In this document: one piece after another, positions 1 through 9,340 of the stretch | How the letters are laid out: every line of letters begins with the position of its first letter | Position numbering within the stretch: position 1 is the stretch's first letter | Source of the DNA: Rhizomucor pusillus | Lineage: Eukaryota; Mucoromycota; Mucoromycetes; Mucorales; Lichtheimiaceae | Direction: 5' to 3' | Assembly: GCA_900175165.2 (NCBI GenBank) | Contig: FWWN02000392.1 | Span: forward strand, 1 to 58,532 | DNA: 58,532 nucleotides | Made by a program: the position numbers and the translations under genes | The notes under the pieces: model-generated | Told to the model about the DNA's origin: nothing | The model's database searches: none | The model's input: only the letters and a program-made list of their open reading frames with translations

Positions 1-894
1 TGAAGCCGGAGTGCACGTTGGGGACTGATCAGTGCCGCCTCCTCGTGGTGGTCCCTGGATATAACGTTGGCTTCTTGTCGACGTGAACCAAACGGCACTG
101 CTTTTAGAATTTAAAAGTTTTTTGTCTTTAAATAAAGATTGCTTTGTTTAAATCATCTCATGTTCTTGTCTTGTTCAAAGTAATGAATAAAGATAGCTCT
201 TGTAAAAAGTACTCTTCGCCTGCTTGAGTTGTCTTGTGTTGTCTTGCGAATGTTGCGAGTGTTGCATGCTTTGAGAGTGTCTGTTTGCATTGCTTGGTTG
301 CAAGATTGCTTTTCCACAATCCACTTGAGCATAGTGCGATCACAATGCAGACTGCTCATTTGCTTTCAAACTTTCTGTTCTTCTGTTTCCATCTGTAGAC
401 TGTTGTAAAGGAGTTTGACGAGTCGAGTCAATCAAAAATGTTACTGTGGCAGTCAAGATCAGCTTTTGCCTTGTTGGATCATTCCAGCAGTGGATGGAGC
501 TTCTGTTGCGAGACAAGTCTTCTTTGCAACGTTTTGTGCAAGAGGTACAGTCAACGCGTTTCCTGACTATTGCCGGCGCTGCTGTCTAGGACTCTGTAGC
601 TTTTTTTCGACTTCGATTCCTTACGCTGACTAGTGCTCGCTACTGCTGTCAAAATCTCCTTGTTGGGAGGCACAGTTTCACGTGCCTACGAAGATTTTTC
701 CCTCGCTTTCCCAGCCCTCAACTCCTTACTTTTCACTTGCTTTTTCTTTAACTGGGCATATGTTTCCATGTAATATTCCGTTTCTTCGTGCTTCAAGGAT
801 TCCGTACATACTCTTGCGACGATTATGCGTTGACATTGATTGCAGTGCACGGACACCATGCTGTCGTCGATTATTCAAGCACCGCTGCGCCGAA
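1..894. repeat. Left copy of long terminal inverted repeat
   Basis: Positions 1-813 are the exact reverse complement of 57720-58532. Beyond 813 the left copy lacks 11 nt that the right copy has, then similarity continues for about 75 nt with roughly five mismatches and fades near 894. The outermost 20-105 nt also resemble the minus strand of the decayed locus near 17.70-17.77 kb. No telomeric repeat is present at the edge. I read it as one of two oppositely oriented copies of a dispersed repeat at which the contig was broken. A true palindromic element or chromosome-end duplication is possible but not shown. Confidence 0.93.
686..859 (-). other. Small open frame inside the terminal repeat (57 aa)
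   Basis: On the minus strand of the left repeat an ATG-started frame of 57 codons reads through a Cys-X2-Cys pair (HCNQCQR) into a Lys/Glu-rich, predicted helical tail ending AGKAREKSS. In the right copy the same frame is broken by the 11-nt insertion, so at most the left copy is intact. The composition (charged helix, few odd codons) looks more protein-like than the overlapping frames. It may be the C-terminus of a protein encoded by the repeat. I do not recognise the family, and a chance frame is possible. Confidence 0.3.
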
Positions 895-1873
895 TTGAAA
901 GTCTGCATGAGATTGGCGCTCCAGTTACTTTGGTTCCTGGAAGATATCTTAACAAAGGCGATAATTATGAATATCAAGTACTGATTTAGAAACTGGAGAT
1001 AAGTAAATACGATTCGAAACCTGCCAGGAGAACTTGGCTCAGTAAAAAGATCATATCCCAGTTTTGGATATACTCATGTATACAGTACAGCAAATTGCTG
1101 GAAGCGACATTCTCTTAATCTGTCAAGCAAGCTGCAGTGTAAAGTTTTTCAGATATGGACAGCACCTTCGCCTCGATGTGAGAAGCTCTGGAGTATATGT
1201 GAAACGCAACTTGTACTGTTAAGGGATTAAGTACGATGAATCAGACATTATTATACTAGTCCTGCCTAAAAGCAAAAGATACTGAGTGTTCGGTGCAAGC
1301 AAGTTTTCTTTTCACTGTGAATGGGGTAAATAATATAAATCATCCTCTAGCTTACATTAACAAGTATATTCTCGTAATTATTATCTGAAGTTGTTGTTTT
1401 AAATGTAAGCTCACGTATAGTAGCAGTAAGTGAGGCTTCACATTTTCAGTAATCTATATATGTACACGACAGCACAAGCGCGCGAACGAGATTCATTGAT
1501 TATATTTTACAGGCTTTTTTTATATCACAAGCATACAAAGAATTACGTATTACATATCATGTACAATAAGATATATCACATGTTTTCTTAGGTTATGCTT
1601 GAAACATTTGCAACGAAAGTGACGAAAGGATCACCCGCCATTTATATCGCATACACCTGCTATTTCGAGTTTCCAGTTTAAAAAAGCATGACTTTATTAG
1701 ATCATAGACGGCAGGTTCATAGCTACAGAGCGTGGTGGAAAATAGGTATCGAGGGTAAAAAGAAGTGACGACGGGAATAAAAGTAAGAAAAAAAACCGAA
1801 AAGAGAAAGCGAGGGAGGGTGCATGGAAACCAAAGCAGAAAATGCCGGTATATACAAGGGAGAAGAAAATGGG
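895..1873. other. Non-coding stretch between left repeat and first gene
   Basis: About 1 kb of AT-rich sequence with only short frames and no recognisable gene. It lies downstream of the Cut8-like gene, so the part nearest 1873 should hold that gene's 3' end. I see no RNA gene or repeat unit here. Confidence 0.5.
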
Positions 1874-2863
1874 TTATTGTAAATGTCGTGCAGCCATAGA
1901 TGGCACGCTGTCGTACTCTTGTCGGTATTGCCACGTTAGGTCGTACTGGGCAAGCCGCGCACAGACCTCCGTCACAAGCTGCACGAAGCCGGCTAACCCG
2001 AAATCGTCTTGCTGATCTGGGAAGGCGGCTTGAAAAAGGCGGGTAGGCTGCAGCTCACGCGGAGGTGCCTTGTAGTTCTTTAGAATGCTGGCCATTTCCA
2101 GAATCAAGACCCGTCCCAGCAAAGCATCCGAGAACACATGGCGCTTTGTCATGGATACACCCTCGAGCGCCTCGCTAGCAACTATGGACAGTCCAATCAT
2201 GGCAATCAACGTGTAACCCTGGCTTGCAGTGTGCAACGTGTTCGTGCAAAGTCGCACTAGACGCTCGAGCTCCTGGGAAACGGTCACTTCGTTGGCGAAG
2301 CGCTCTGATGGCCGCTGGTGGTCCATGCTGTGGACGATTGTGTGCGCTCGCACGCGGATTGCTTCCAGCTCCCTGCAGTGCATGGTCACAATATCGTTCG
2401 GATCGTCATCTTGCATGTAGGAGACATTCATGTCGCAAAACGATGCAAAGTATGGCCATCGAACGTCGCTGCTCTTGTTGTCTTTCAATGGTCGCTGATC
2501 TTCCACGAGGCGCATGATTTTGGGATACTGTGCAGCCGTTGTGGCAATAATGTTACACAGAGAGACCTTGGGCAGGTTGGCAAGCAGCGACTGGAGTGTC
2601 CATGCATCGTAGGACATCACCGTCACTCCCATCCCGTCTTCATTTTCATACATGTCATGCTTTCCGGTATTCACAAACAATGTCGAATCGGTCATAAAAC
2701 TGCTGCTACTACTGCTGCTGGTACTTTCACAAAGGGTGCTGCTACTGCTTTTGGAGCTGTAGAAGCTACCGACATTTCGCAACGACAAAGAGGGGTATGC
2801 ATATCGATCGAATCCGAGGAAAGATAAGAAATATGCGATCAAACGTTTGGACGCTGTCGCCAT
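1874..2863 (-). CDS. Cut8/STS1-like nuclear proteasome tether (tentative)
   Basis: A single uninterrupted 329-codon frame. Residues 33-55 are a serine-rich low-complexity run. From about residue 90 the pattern LLANLPKVSLCNIIATTA, followed by QYPKIMRLVEDQRP, resembles the start of the six-helix core of Cut8/Sts1, the factor that holds 26S proteasomes at the nuclear envelope in yeasts. The rest is mostly helical and ends near YRQEYDSVPSMAARH. In family members a short basic N-terminus carries degron and nuclear signals; here the N-terminus is short and Ser-rich, so the match is weak. No intron is needed, unlike most neighbours. If not Cut8, it is a conserved-looking helical protein of unknown role. 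Confidence 0.45.
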   Translation of the reverse strand: MATASKRLIAYFLSFLGFDRYAYPSLSLRNVGSFYSSKSSSSTLCESTSSSSSSSFMTDSTLFVNTGKHDMYENEDGMGVTVMSYDAWTLQSLLANLPKVSLCNIIATTAAQYPKIMRLVEDQRPLKDNKSSDVRWPYFASFCDMNVSYMQDDDPNDIVTMHCRELEAIRVRAHTIVHSMDHQRPSERFANEVTVSQELERLVRLCTNTLHTASQGYTLIAMIGLSIVASEALEGVSMTKRHVFSDALLGRVLILEMASILKNYKAPPRELQPTRLFQAAFPDQQDDFGLAGFVQLVTEVCARLAQYDLTWQYRQEYDSVPSMAARHLQ

Positions 2864-3647
2864 ACTTGTAACTCTTTTTCTTTTCTTTTTTGTTGTTTTG
2901 ACCTTTTTTTGAATGGGTTTTTTCCTTTTTCTCCTTTTTTTGTGTGTGTACTGCTTGTTGGGGGATATCGATATTTACTTAACTTGCAAGGAAACAAAGT
3001 AATGGCGGGTCTTCTACTGTCGCATAGGAGTATTGTACTATAACAAATTCCGGACTTGAGAAGCCAACCATGATCTTTCCAGAAAGGTGTGGGGTTTCGA
3101 AAAGCCGAGCTCGTCGGTGGAACTTGCTGTAGCTCTTTTCTGTTGGGTTTGTTAAGGGCAGCTGTGATAGATGCCCTGTCAACGTTTAGTTAAAAAGTTG
3201 CTTGTGTTGCTTGTAGCCTGAAGTGTGCAGATGAGTGACGGAATGAGCAAAGCTGCGCCGATTAGTAAATAGGACAGAGCGCTCAAAGACGTTGGAGCTA
3301 GAACGTTTGAAAGGAAAAGAAAAAAGGAAAAAAGGGGGCAAACCGAAGATTCTCTCTGTCTTGCTGCAATTTGTGTGGGCCAGCTGACCTGACTGGTTAT
3401 CAACGTGATCAACGTGAGCCCTTAGTCATGGTTTGACCAACTAGCCCGCAAATTGACACCAGCGTGCGTGCGTTGTACCCGCAGGCACAGAGCTACACGG
3501 GGACGTTAGGTGATACCATGGAGAACCCATGGAGGTGGGAAATGTTGATGTACAGTATTTCATGACGTAAACAGGCATTTTTGGGACTAAAAGACCCTTG
3601 AACAATTGCTCATTGACTCGAAACGCTTCTTCTTTCTACTCACTTTA
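2864..3647. promoter_or_regulatory. Divergent intergenic region
   Basis: The region separates the minus-strand Cut8-like gene from plus-strand acetate kinase. Nearest the Cut8-like start are long T/C-rich tracts (about 2876-2940), which read as A/G-rich on that gene's sense strand. No gene was found, and specific operators cannot be assigned. Confidence 0.5.
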
Positions 3648-4880
3648 ATGTCTTTAATACTCGTCTTCAACGCCGGATCCTCGTCGCTCAAATTCAAATT
3701 ATTCAAGAGTTCAAGTCTGGAGCAAATAGCCAAAGGCACCTGCGCAGACATCGGAGCGGACAAATCCAGCATTTCGATAAAAATAGCCGGGAAGGAGGAC
3801 ATCAACAAGATGCAGCAGTTGAAAGCACACGAGGATGCACTTCAGCTGATACTGGATGAGCTGGAAGCTGGAGTCGATGCCAAGTACAATATCAGCCACG
3901 TCGGTCATCGGGTTGTCCACGGTGGCGATCATCGTGAACCTGTCAAGGTCACCGCACAAACGCTCGACGAGCTAGATAAGCTGACAGAACTTGCGCCTTT
4001 GCATAACCACAGGGCAGCAATCGTTATGCGCGCAGGCCTGGAGAAAATGCCTGATTCTGAAAACTATGCATACTTTGATACAATGTTCCATGCTACCATT
4101 CCCGAGCATATCTACACTTTTCCTCTTCCTCTCGATGAAGCACGCAAGAATTTGGTCCGTAAATGGGGTTTCCACGGCTTATCACACAAATACGTTGCTG
4201 AAACTGCTGCCAAGCATATCGGCAAACCGTTGAGTGAGCTCAAGTTGATCTCGCTGCATCTTGGAAACGGCTGCAGTGCCTGCGCAGTTGAGTATGGCAA
4301 GAGCTTGGATACGTCTATGGGGCTTACGCCGCTCTCGGGTCTTCCCGGAGGCACTCGCTCAGGCGACATTGATCCTTCTGCTGTGTTCCACCTTGTCTCC
4401 AACCCCTCTGAACCAAAGGGCTCAGGCGGTGTCCAGCTATCCAAGGCTGAGCAGATCCTCAACAAAGAGAGCGGACTCAAGGGTCTGTGCGGTATCTCGC
4501 ACGCTGGTGAAATCGCAGAAGCTGCGAAGCAAGATACCGAGCAAGGCAAAAAGGCCAAGTTAGCGCTGGATGTGCTCTGCAACCGTATACAGAACTATAT
4601 CGGCTCTTACTACGTTACCTTGCAAGGTGCGGATGCTATCATTTTCACAGCTGGCATAGGCGAGCACTCTGCAGTGGTGCGCCGCATGGTTACTGATAAA
4701 CTGAAATGCATCGGCTGCCAAGTAGACGCTGACAAGAATGAACGGGTCTCAGAGACTTTGAGCGATAAAGGTGTCGTTGAGATATCGAAGCAAGGCTCGT
4801 CAGTCAGAACACTGGTAGTTGAAACCAACGAGGAATTACGAATAGCCCAGCTGTTGAAAAGCAAGCTGGAGGCTCAATAA
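3648..4880 (+). CDS. ackA: Acetate kinase
   Basis: Catalyses ATP + acetate = ADP + acetyl phosphate. The protein is 410 aa if started at 3648, where MSLILVFNAGSSSLKFKLF matches the invariant first strand and phosphate loop of the family; an in-frame ATG at 3606 would add 14 residues not usual for the family. Further signatures are GHRVVHGG (substrate Arg), FDTMFH (catalytic Asp), FHGLSHKYV, HLGNGCS, TPLSGLPGGTRSGDIDP and FTAGIGEHSA, so all catalytic parts are present. In fungi that have it, the enzyme works with phosphoketolase (Xfp) rather than phosphotransacetylase; neither is in this window. The gene has no intron although nearly all neighbours do, which would fit a bacterial origin, but this is inference. 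Confidence 0.97.
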   Translation: MSLILVFNAGSSSLKFKLFKSSSLEQIAKGTCADIGADKSSISIKIAGKEDINKMQQLKAHEDALQLILDELEAGVDAKYNISHVGHRVVHGGDHREPVKVTAQTLDELDKLTELAPLHNHRAAIVMRAGLEKMPDSENYAYFDTMFHATIPEHIYTFPLPLDEARKNLVRKWGFHGLSHKYVAETAAKHIGKPLSELKLISLHLGNGCSACAVEYGKSLDTSMGLTPLSGLPGGTRSGDIDPSAVFHLVSNPSEPKGSGGVQLSKAEQILNKESGLKGLCGISHAGEIAEAAKQDTEQGKKAKLALDVLCNRIQNYIGSYYVTLQGADAIIFTAGIGEHSAVVRRMVTDKLKCIGCQVDADKNERVSETLSDKGVVEISKQGSSVRTLVVETNEELRIAQLLKSKLEAQ

Positions 4881-5309
4881 ACCTTTCTACGCTTATTTGA
4901 TCTACGCCTGTATCCATCCTTTTTACATTGTTTATATATATCAGGCTGTGTCTGAAGCACTTTCATGTACTTGAAACCGTCTTTGCCTCCGAGTTTACAT
5001 GAAGCTCTGTAACTTAGTTTGTGTTTATTACTTGGTTTTCTATGGACATTGACTTCCATGCTTCAGCTGCATAGATTGTGCTAGCGTAGCCATTCCGTAG
5101 TCAGATAATTAGAAACCATGAGAGCTAGCAAGCATCACGGAAGTCTCAAATATGGATGATCTGATGTACATTTGTCATATTTGAATGCCATTATATGAGA
5201 GCAAAAACCGGGCATCGAAAGTTCCACGCAGAAAGGGGGAGGGCGGATCCCATTTCTGGGATAAGATTAATCGAAACTGTGCATAAGCCAGCATCGTCTT
5301 TTTGACACT
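4881..5309. other. Intergenic between ack and the white-collar gene
   Basis: Contains the 3' end of acetate kinase and the promoter side of the next plus-strand gene. No frame with coding character was found. Confidence 0.5.
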
Positions 5310-6477
5310 ATGAGCTCCATATCCGATCAGCAGCTCTCGTGTGCTCTGAATGTGGTACAGCAGCAACCCACAGCCGTCGTCAAGACGAACCCGCCGTCAG
5401 AGTTTATGCGTCGCAAGAACTGGTCGCAGAGCATTCTCAATGAGCTTCGAGACGTTATGCATGTCTTGTCAAGCAATTTCAAGATCATATACTGCTCACC
5501 AGCCTGCAGCGAATTTCTCGGGTACCAGACGAGCGAACTTGTGAGCCACTTGTACACGGAATATATCCACTTGGATGATGTTGACTTCTTTTCTCGACAA
5601 TTTCGGTCCAGCAAAGATACCATGCAGCCGCTGAACGTGTACTACCGGTTTCTCCACAAGGACGGGCGGTATATCACTCTGGAAGTAAATGGTCATTTCT
5701 ACAACCAGTGTTTCTTTGGAGCTGCAAGAGCTATCCCCACAAACGGGACGCGGACTATGGACATGTTTTTGGACCTGAAAATGGAGAATGAAGCTTTGAA
5801 ACAGAAACTCTTCGCACTCAAAGCCGCAAAAGATAGCGAGAGAAGGGAGGGCGTTGCTGATCAGAGCGAAGAAGAGGAGGAGAAGAGGGAAGAGGAAGAG
5901 GAAGAGGAAGAGGAAATACCAGGAACCGATGTGCAAACTACTGCACCACACGTATATTCGGCTGGGGCGGCTACTTCGTACGATGTTTCGGAATCCGTCT
6001 CGCTGTTCACTGGTCTCAACTATACGATGGGCGAACGATCACGCGGCATTTCAATGGGCCTCGAAGGCGAACTGCTCAATGTGTCTCCTGCAGCAGGTCA
6101 ACCATTAAGTCTTTCATCTGTTGTCGTTCCAGTTGATCCTGTTACCACCGCTGCCGTCGCAGAATCAGCTGAGGCACCGCAAAAGAAGACCAAAAAGGTA
6201 TACTTTTTGCTTAGAGCGACATCGAGGCAGTTTTACGTACCTTAAACTGCCAATTTTTAGAAACGTTTAGCAGAGCCAGAACCTCAGAGAGTGTGTACCG
6301 AGTGTGGCACTACCAATTCTCCTGGATGGCGTCGTGGACCCGCTGGTCCCAAAACGTAAGGAATATCGTTGCTGTTATACATATCACATCGATGGTAAAC
6401 CTTAATGGTCACTTTGTAGACTTTGCAACGCATGCGGTATACGATGGAGCAAAGCCAAGAAGCAAAATACCGCTTAG
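5310..6477 (+). CDS. wc-2: White collar-2-like PAS/GATA transcription factor
   Basis: Three exons, 5310-6197, 6261-6355 and 6420-6477, give 346 aa. A PAS domain spans about residues 45-150 (VMHVLSSNFKIIYCSPACSE, then FLGYQTSEL and FLHKDGRYITLEVNGHFY). Next come a helical stretch, a Glu-rich run (about 188-208) and a C-terminal GATA zinc finger, built only after splicing, with spacing C-X2-C-X18-C-X2-C (CTECGTTNSPGWRRGPAGPK, then TLCNACGIRW). The WRRGP form is typical of WC-2. WC-2 pairs with the blue-light receptor WC-1 through PAS domains and binds light-responsive promoters in the nucleus. The flavin-binding LOV cysteine motif of WC-1 is absent, so this is the non-photoreceptor partner. The protein ends a few residues after the finger. 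Early-diverging fungi often have several WC-2 paralogues, so orthology to a particular one is open. Confidence 0.88.
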
Positions 6478-6633
6478 CAAATACCCAACTCTTTTCCCTG
6501 TAGCTACTCCCCCGCCGTATGTTGTCCCTACGCTTCTTCCCCATTGCGTTTTATATTGCACTCAATCGGAAACAGTAGTAAATTGCATAGCAACTCATAA
6601 TTGCAAAGTGTAAATACAGTAGCGATGGTATGT

Positions 6634-7895
6634 TTATAGCCTTTCTTTTCCGTCTTCATCGTCACTGTCATATCGGTATCGTCTTCCTTTTCTATCACTA
6701 ACTGGATTGTCGCGATGGCGATGTCTGTCTCGTCTTTCATCTTCCTCGCTATCATATCGATGCTCACGGTATCGCCTACTTCTATCCCTTGCTTCATCTT
6801 CGTAGCGACGACGACGACGACTTCTATCTTCCCCGTCACTGTCACGATATCGACGATATCTTCTTTCTTCCTCATCGCTGTCGTATCGACGGCTTCGTCT
6901 TTCCTTCTCATCACCGTCATAGTAGCGGCGTCGTGATCTATCCTCTTCTTCACTATCGTAACGAGATTCTGTCTTCCGTCCTTCATCTTCGCTTTTGTAA
7001 TAACGCCTTTTCCGCCTATCTTCCTCGTCGCTGTCATAATGGAGATGTTCTCGTCTCTCCTCGCCGTCTTCATCCCGCTGTCGCTTCTTCTTTTTCTTCT
7101 TGTCGCTACTGTGCTTTTTCTTTTTCTTCTTGTTCTTTTCCTTCTCTCGGAAGTATGCAGCCATCGGATCCTCTGCATCCAAATCATCTTCTTGTTCCGA
7201 TGCTTCCTTTTGTTCATCCACTGTTATCACACAATTTGTATTATTACACATCTGTTCTCCGTTCCTAACAATACCGAGTTCACGAACCTTGTATCAATGG
7301 AGGCGCAGCGTTCATGGTTGGTATATACTCTTCTTCGATCCATTCATCGCCGACCTTGCGTCGTCTAGGTTTCGGACCATACGAATGATCGACCCGAAGA
7401 GTCCTTGAAAGCACCTAGTAATATCATAAAGTCAACGAAAAGTAGAATATGAATTAATCATTTTTCAGACCACTTACCTTACTGCCATTGAGGTTGTCGA
7501 CTGCCAATACTGTGCTTCGCTGATCTTCATATTGTACAAAGGCAAAGCCCTTTGACTTGCCCGTTTCGTAATCGCGAGCCAGCTCAATGTTCATGATCTC
7601 ACCATACCTGTAAAGAAACTAAACGTCAGAAAAAAAAAACGATTATACTTTGGATAGGCAATGCCAAAATACTTACTGTGACATTATACAAATGACATCA
7701 CCTTCAGTGAGTTCATAATCCAAGCCGCCTACATAGACCCAAGCCGAATCCTTATATTGCGCGTGCCACGAAGCACTTTCTGAATACGTCGAGCTGCTGA
7801 TCTCTCGTTCATTTATCCGTTGAATCTCCTTCACAACGCTGATTTTGCCAAGTGTTAGTAAATATCGAGATCAGGCGAGAATCCACTTACTTCAT
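6634..7895 (-). CDS. IST3: IST3/RBMX2-type U2 snRNP RRM protein
   Basis: Five exons: 7891-7895, 7677-7838, 7478-7607, 7288-7414 and 6634-7220 (336 aa). The first coding exon is only ATGAA; splicing gives MNVVKEIQRINEREI, the conserved start of Ist3/Snu17/RBMX2. One RRM follows (RNP2-like AWVYVGGLDY, RNP1 GKSKGFAFVQYED), then LRVDHSYGPKPRRRK and AEDPMAAYFREKEK. The C-terminal 150 residues are Lys- and then Arg/Asp/Ser-rich repeats (YDSDEEDR-like units). Ist3 is a core subunit of the RES (retention and splicing) complex with Bud13 and Pml1 on the activated spliceosome. The repetitive tail produces long but spurious antisense frames. Confidence 0.93.
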
Positions 7896-8216
7896 ATTGT
7901 AGGAGCGAAGAAGGGACAGCAAAATCAGACCGTGCTCTTCATGCAAGCAAATCAATGCACAGAGTTCTCACATTGTTCTGTCCGCCCATTTAAGAACGTT
8001 ATGTTTGATCGTATGTCCGTCTATCATCCTTCAAAACTTTTATCACAATTTGTCTATTTGGATTGGACTAGTCAAGATTGAACTATCTATTTATCACTTC
8101 CATAAAGAAGTCCAATATGCAGGGCAAATTAAAGAAAAATTCAGGAAAACTTTGTATTTATCAGCAAAAGGGGGGATAGATAAAGAAAACAAAAGGTTAA
8201 CGAACTTCAAACTTGA
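7896..8216. other. Intergenic between HMG gene and IST3
   Basis: About 320 nt upstream of IST3 and downstream of the HMG-box gene, both on the minus strand. It must contain the IST3 promoter and the HMG 3' end. Nothing else was seen. Confidence 0.5.
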
Positions 8217-9122
8217 TTATGCTTTAGTCTTGGTGGATTTAGTGGTGCTCTTGGTAGACTTCTTTGCAGGTTTCTTGGGAGGAGTCGGCACAAGTTCCCT
8301 TAAAGTTTTCTTTTGAAGCTTGCTTTCAAATTCCTCGCGTGCAGCGCGGTATTCCTTGATATGCTGCTCAGCCTTGTCATTGTATGGCTAGAAATAGGAG
8401 CGACGTCAGAGTGATTTCCACAACACAAGAAATAAACGTGTTTCCCAACCCACTTTCTTTTCAGCATCAGAGAGTTCCCGGTATAATCTAGCACCTTCTC
8501 TGGCCTGCTCTTTGGGCGATAAACTGCCAAAACGAGTGTCGACTTGACGAAGCTCTTGCAAGTAGTACATGAATCCATTCATGTAGGGACGCTTGGGTGC
8601 TTTAGGATCCTTGAGCACCGGGAGCTTGTACTTGCGTCGCAGGATATTCTCTTCGTAGATTTGCTGGGAGGTCGCGTTCTGCAAAGCCTTATCATAGGCA
8701 TCGTAGTGAGCTTGCGACTCCTTGCGGTATTTCTCATTGTACACCTGTCACGATGGCGTTTGTTAAATGATATCAATTATGCATAAATCGTCAGGTTGTG
8801 AGATCAAACCTCCTTCTCAGATTCAGGCAAAGCTTTCCACTTTGCAGCAAGCTGCTTTGTGACATCGGTCATGAGCAACTTGGGATCGGCCTTTTTCACT
8901 TCGTCTGTATGTTCACGCAGGTAGACCTGCCAGCCAGAGACAGGTCGAGTGGGCACATCAGCCAGGACTTAAAGAACGCGTTAGCAGGAGCACGATCAAG
9001 CTGCATACAGGATACATACTGCTCTTAAACTTGGAAGGACGGAGGACCTTCTGTGCAACGTATGTTCGATGGATTGGGGTGAATGAAGTGCGAGCAATAG
9101 AGTTTGGCAACAATCGAAGCAT
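8217..9122 (-). CDS. Mitochondrial HMG-box DNA-packaging protein (Abf2/TFAM-like)
   Basis: Four exons, 9020-9122, 8810-8967, 8454-8744 and 8217-8387, give 240 aa. The N-terminus MLRLLPNSIARTSFTPIHRT is basic, hydroxylated and lacks acidic residues, as expected of a mitochondrial presequence. HMG box 1 begins at PTRPVSGWQVYLREH and continues through AAKWKALPESEKEVYNEKYR. Box 2 begins at DPKAPKRPYMNGFMYYLQEL and ends in LSDAEKKPYNDKAEQHIKEY. The tail is Lys/Thr-rich (KKPAKKSTKSTTKSTKTKA). Two HMG boxes plus a presequence are the layout of Abf2/TFAM, which compacts mtDNA in nucleoids. Without a presequence it could be nuclear, but I favour mitochondria. It is divergent from MMS19 with 218 nt between starts. 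Confidence 0.82.
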
Positions 9123-9340
9123 GCTGGAAGAGTTGAAAAAACAAAGAATGTCTCACACACGCGTCGTCGCATTTTGAGTTCAGTCCCTCCTCCGCTGCCT
9201 CCTCCAAACACAATGATGTATAAAACGTAAAATACAAATAGATTCCCATCATCTTGCAGGTCACGATTTTGCGGCGCCAAAAGATCTGCTTTTGACCGCC
9301 CGCACCTTTTCTTATTTCCTGCATATTTCAACCAGCCTCA

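Noticed and set aside
1..300. Telomere or subtelomere end
   Set aside because: No TTAGGG-like tandem array at either edge. The short TTGTCTTG/GTTGC-like repeats near 225-275 are too few and irregular.
4112..4582. 156-codon antisense frame inside acetate kinase
   Set aside because: It is a shadow of a well-conserved enzyme; no domain, and composition follows the codon pattern of the sense gene.
6715..7408. Long plus-strand frames opposite the IST3 tail
   Set aside because: They are reverse complements of RS/Asp/Lys repeats; the minus strand encodes a coherent IST3 protein with matching splice sites.
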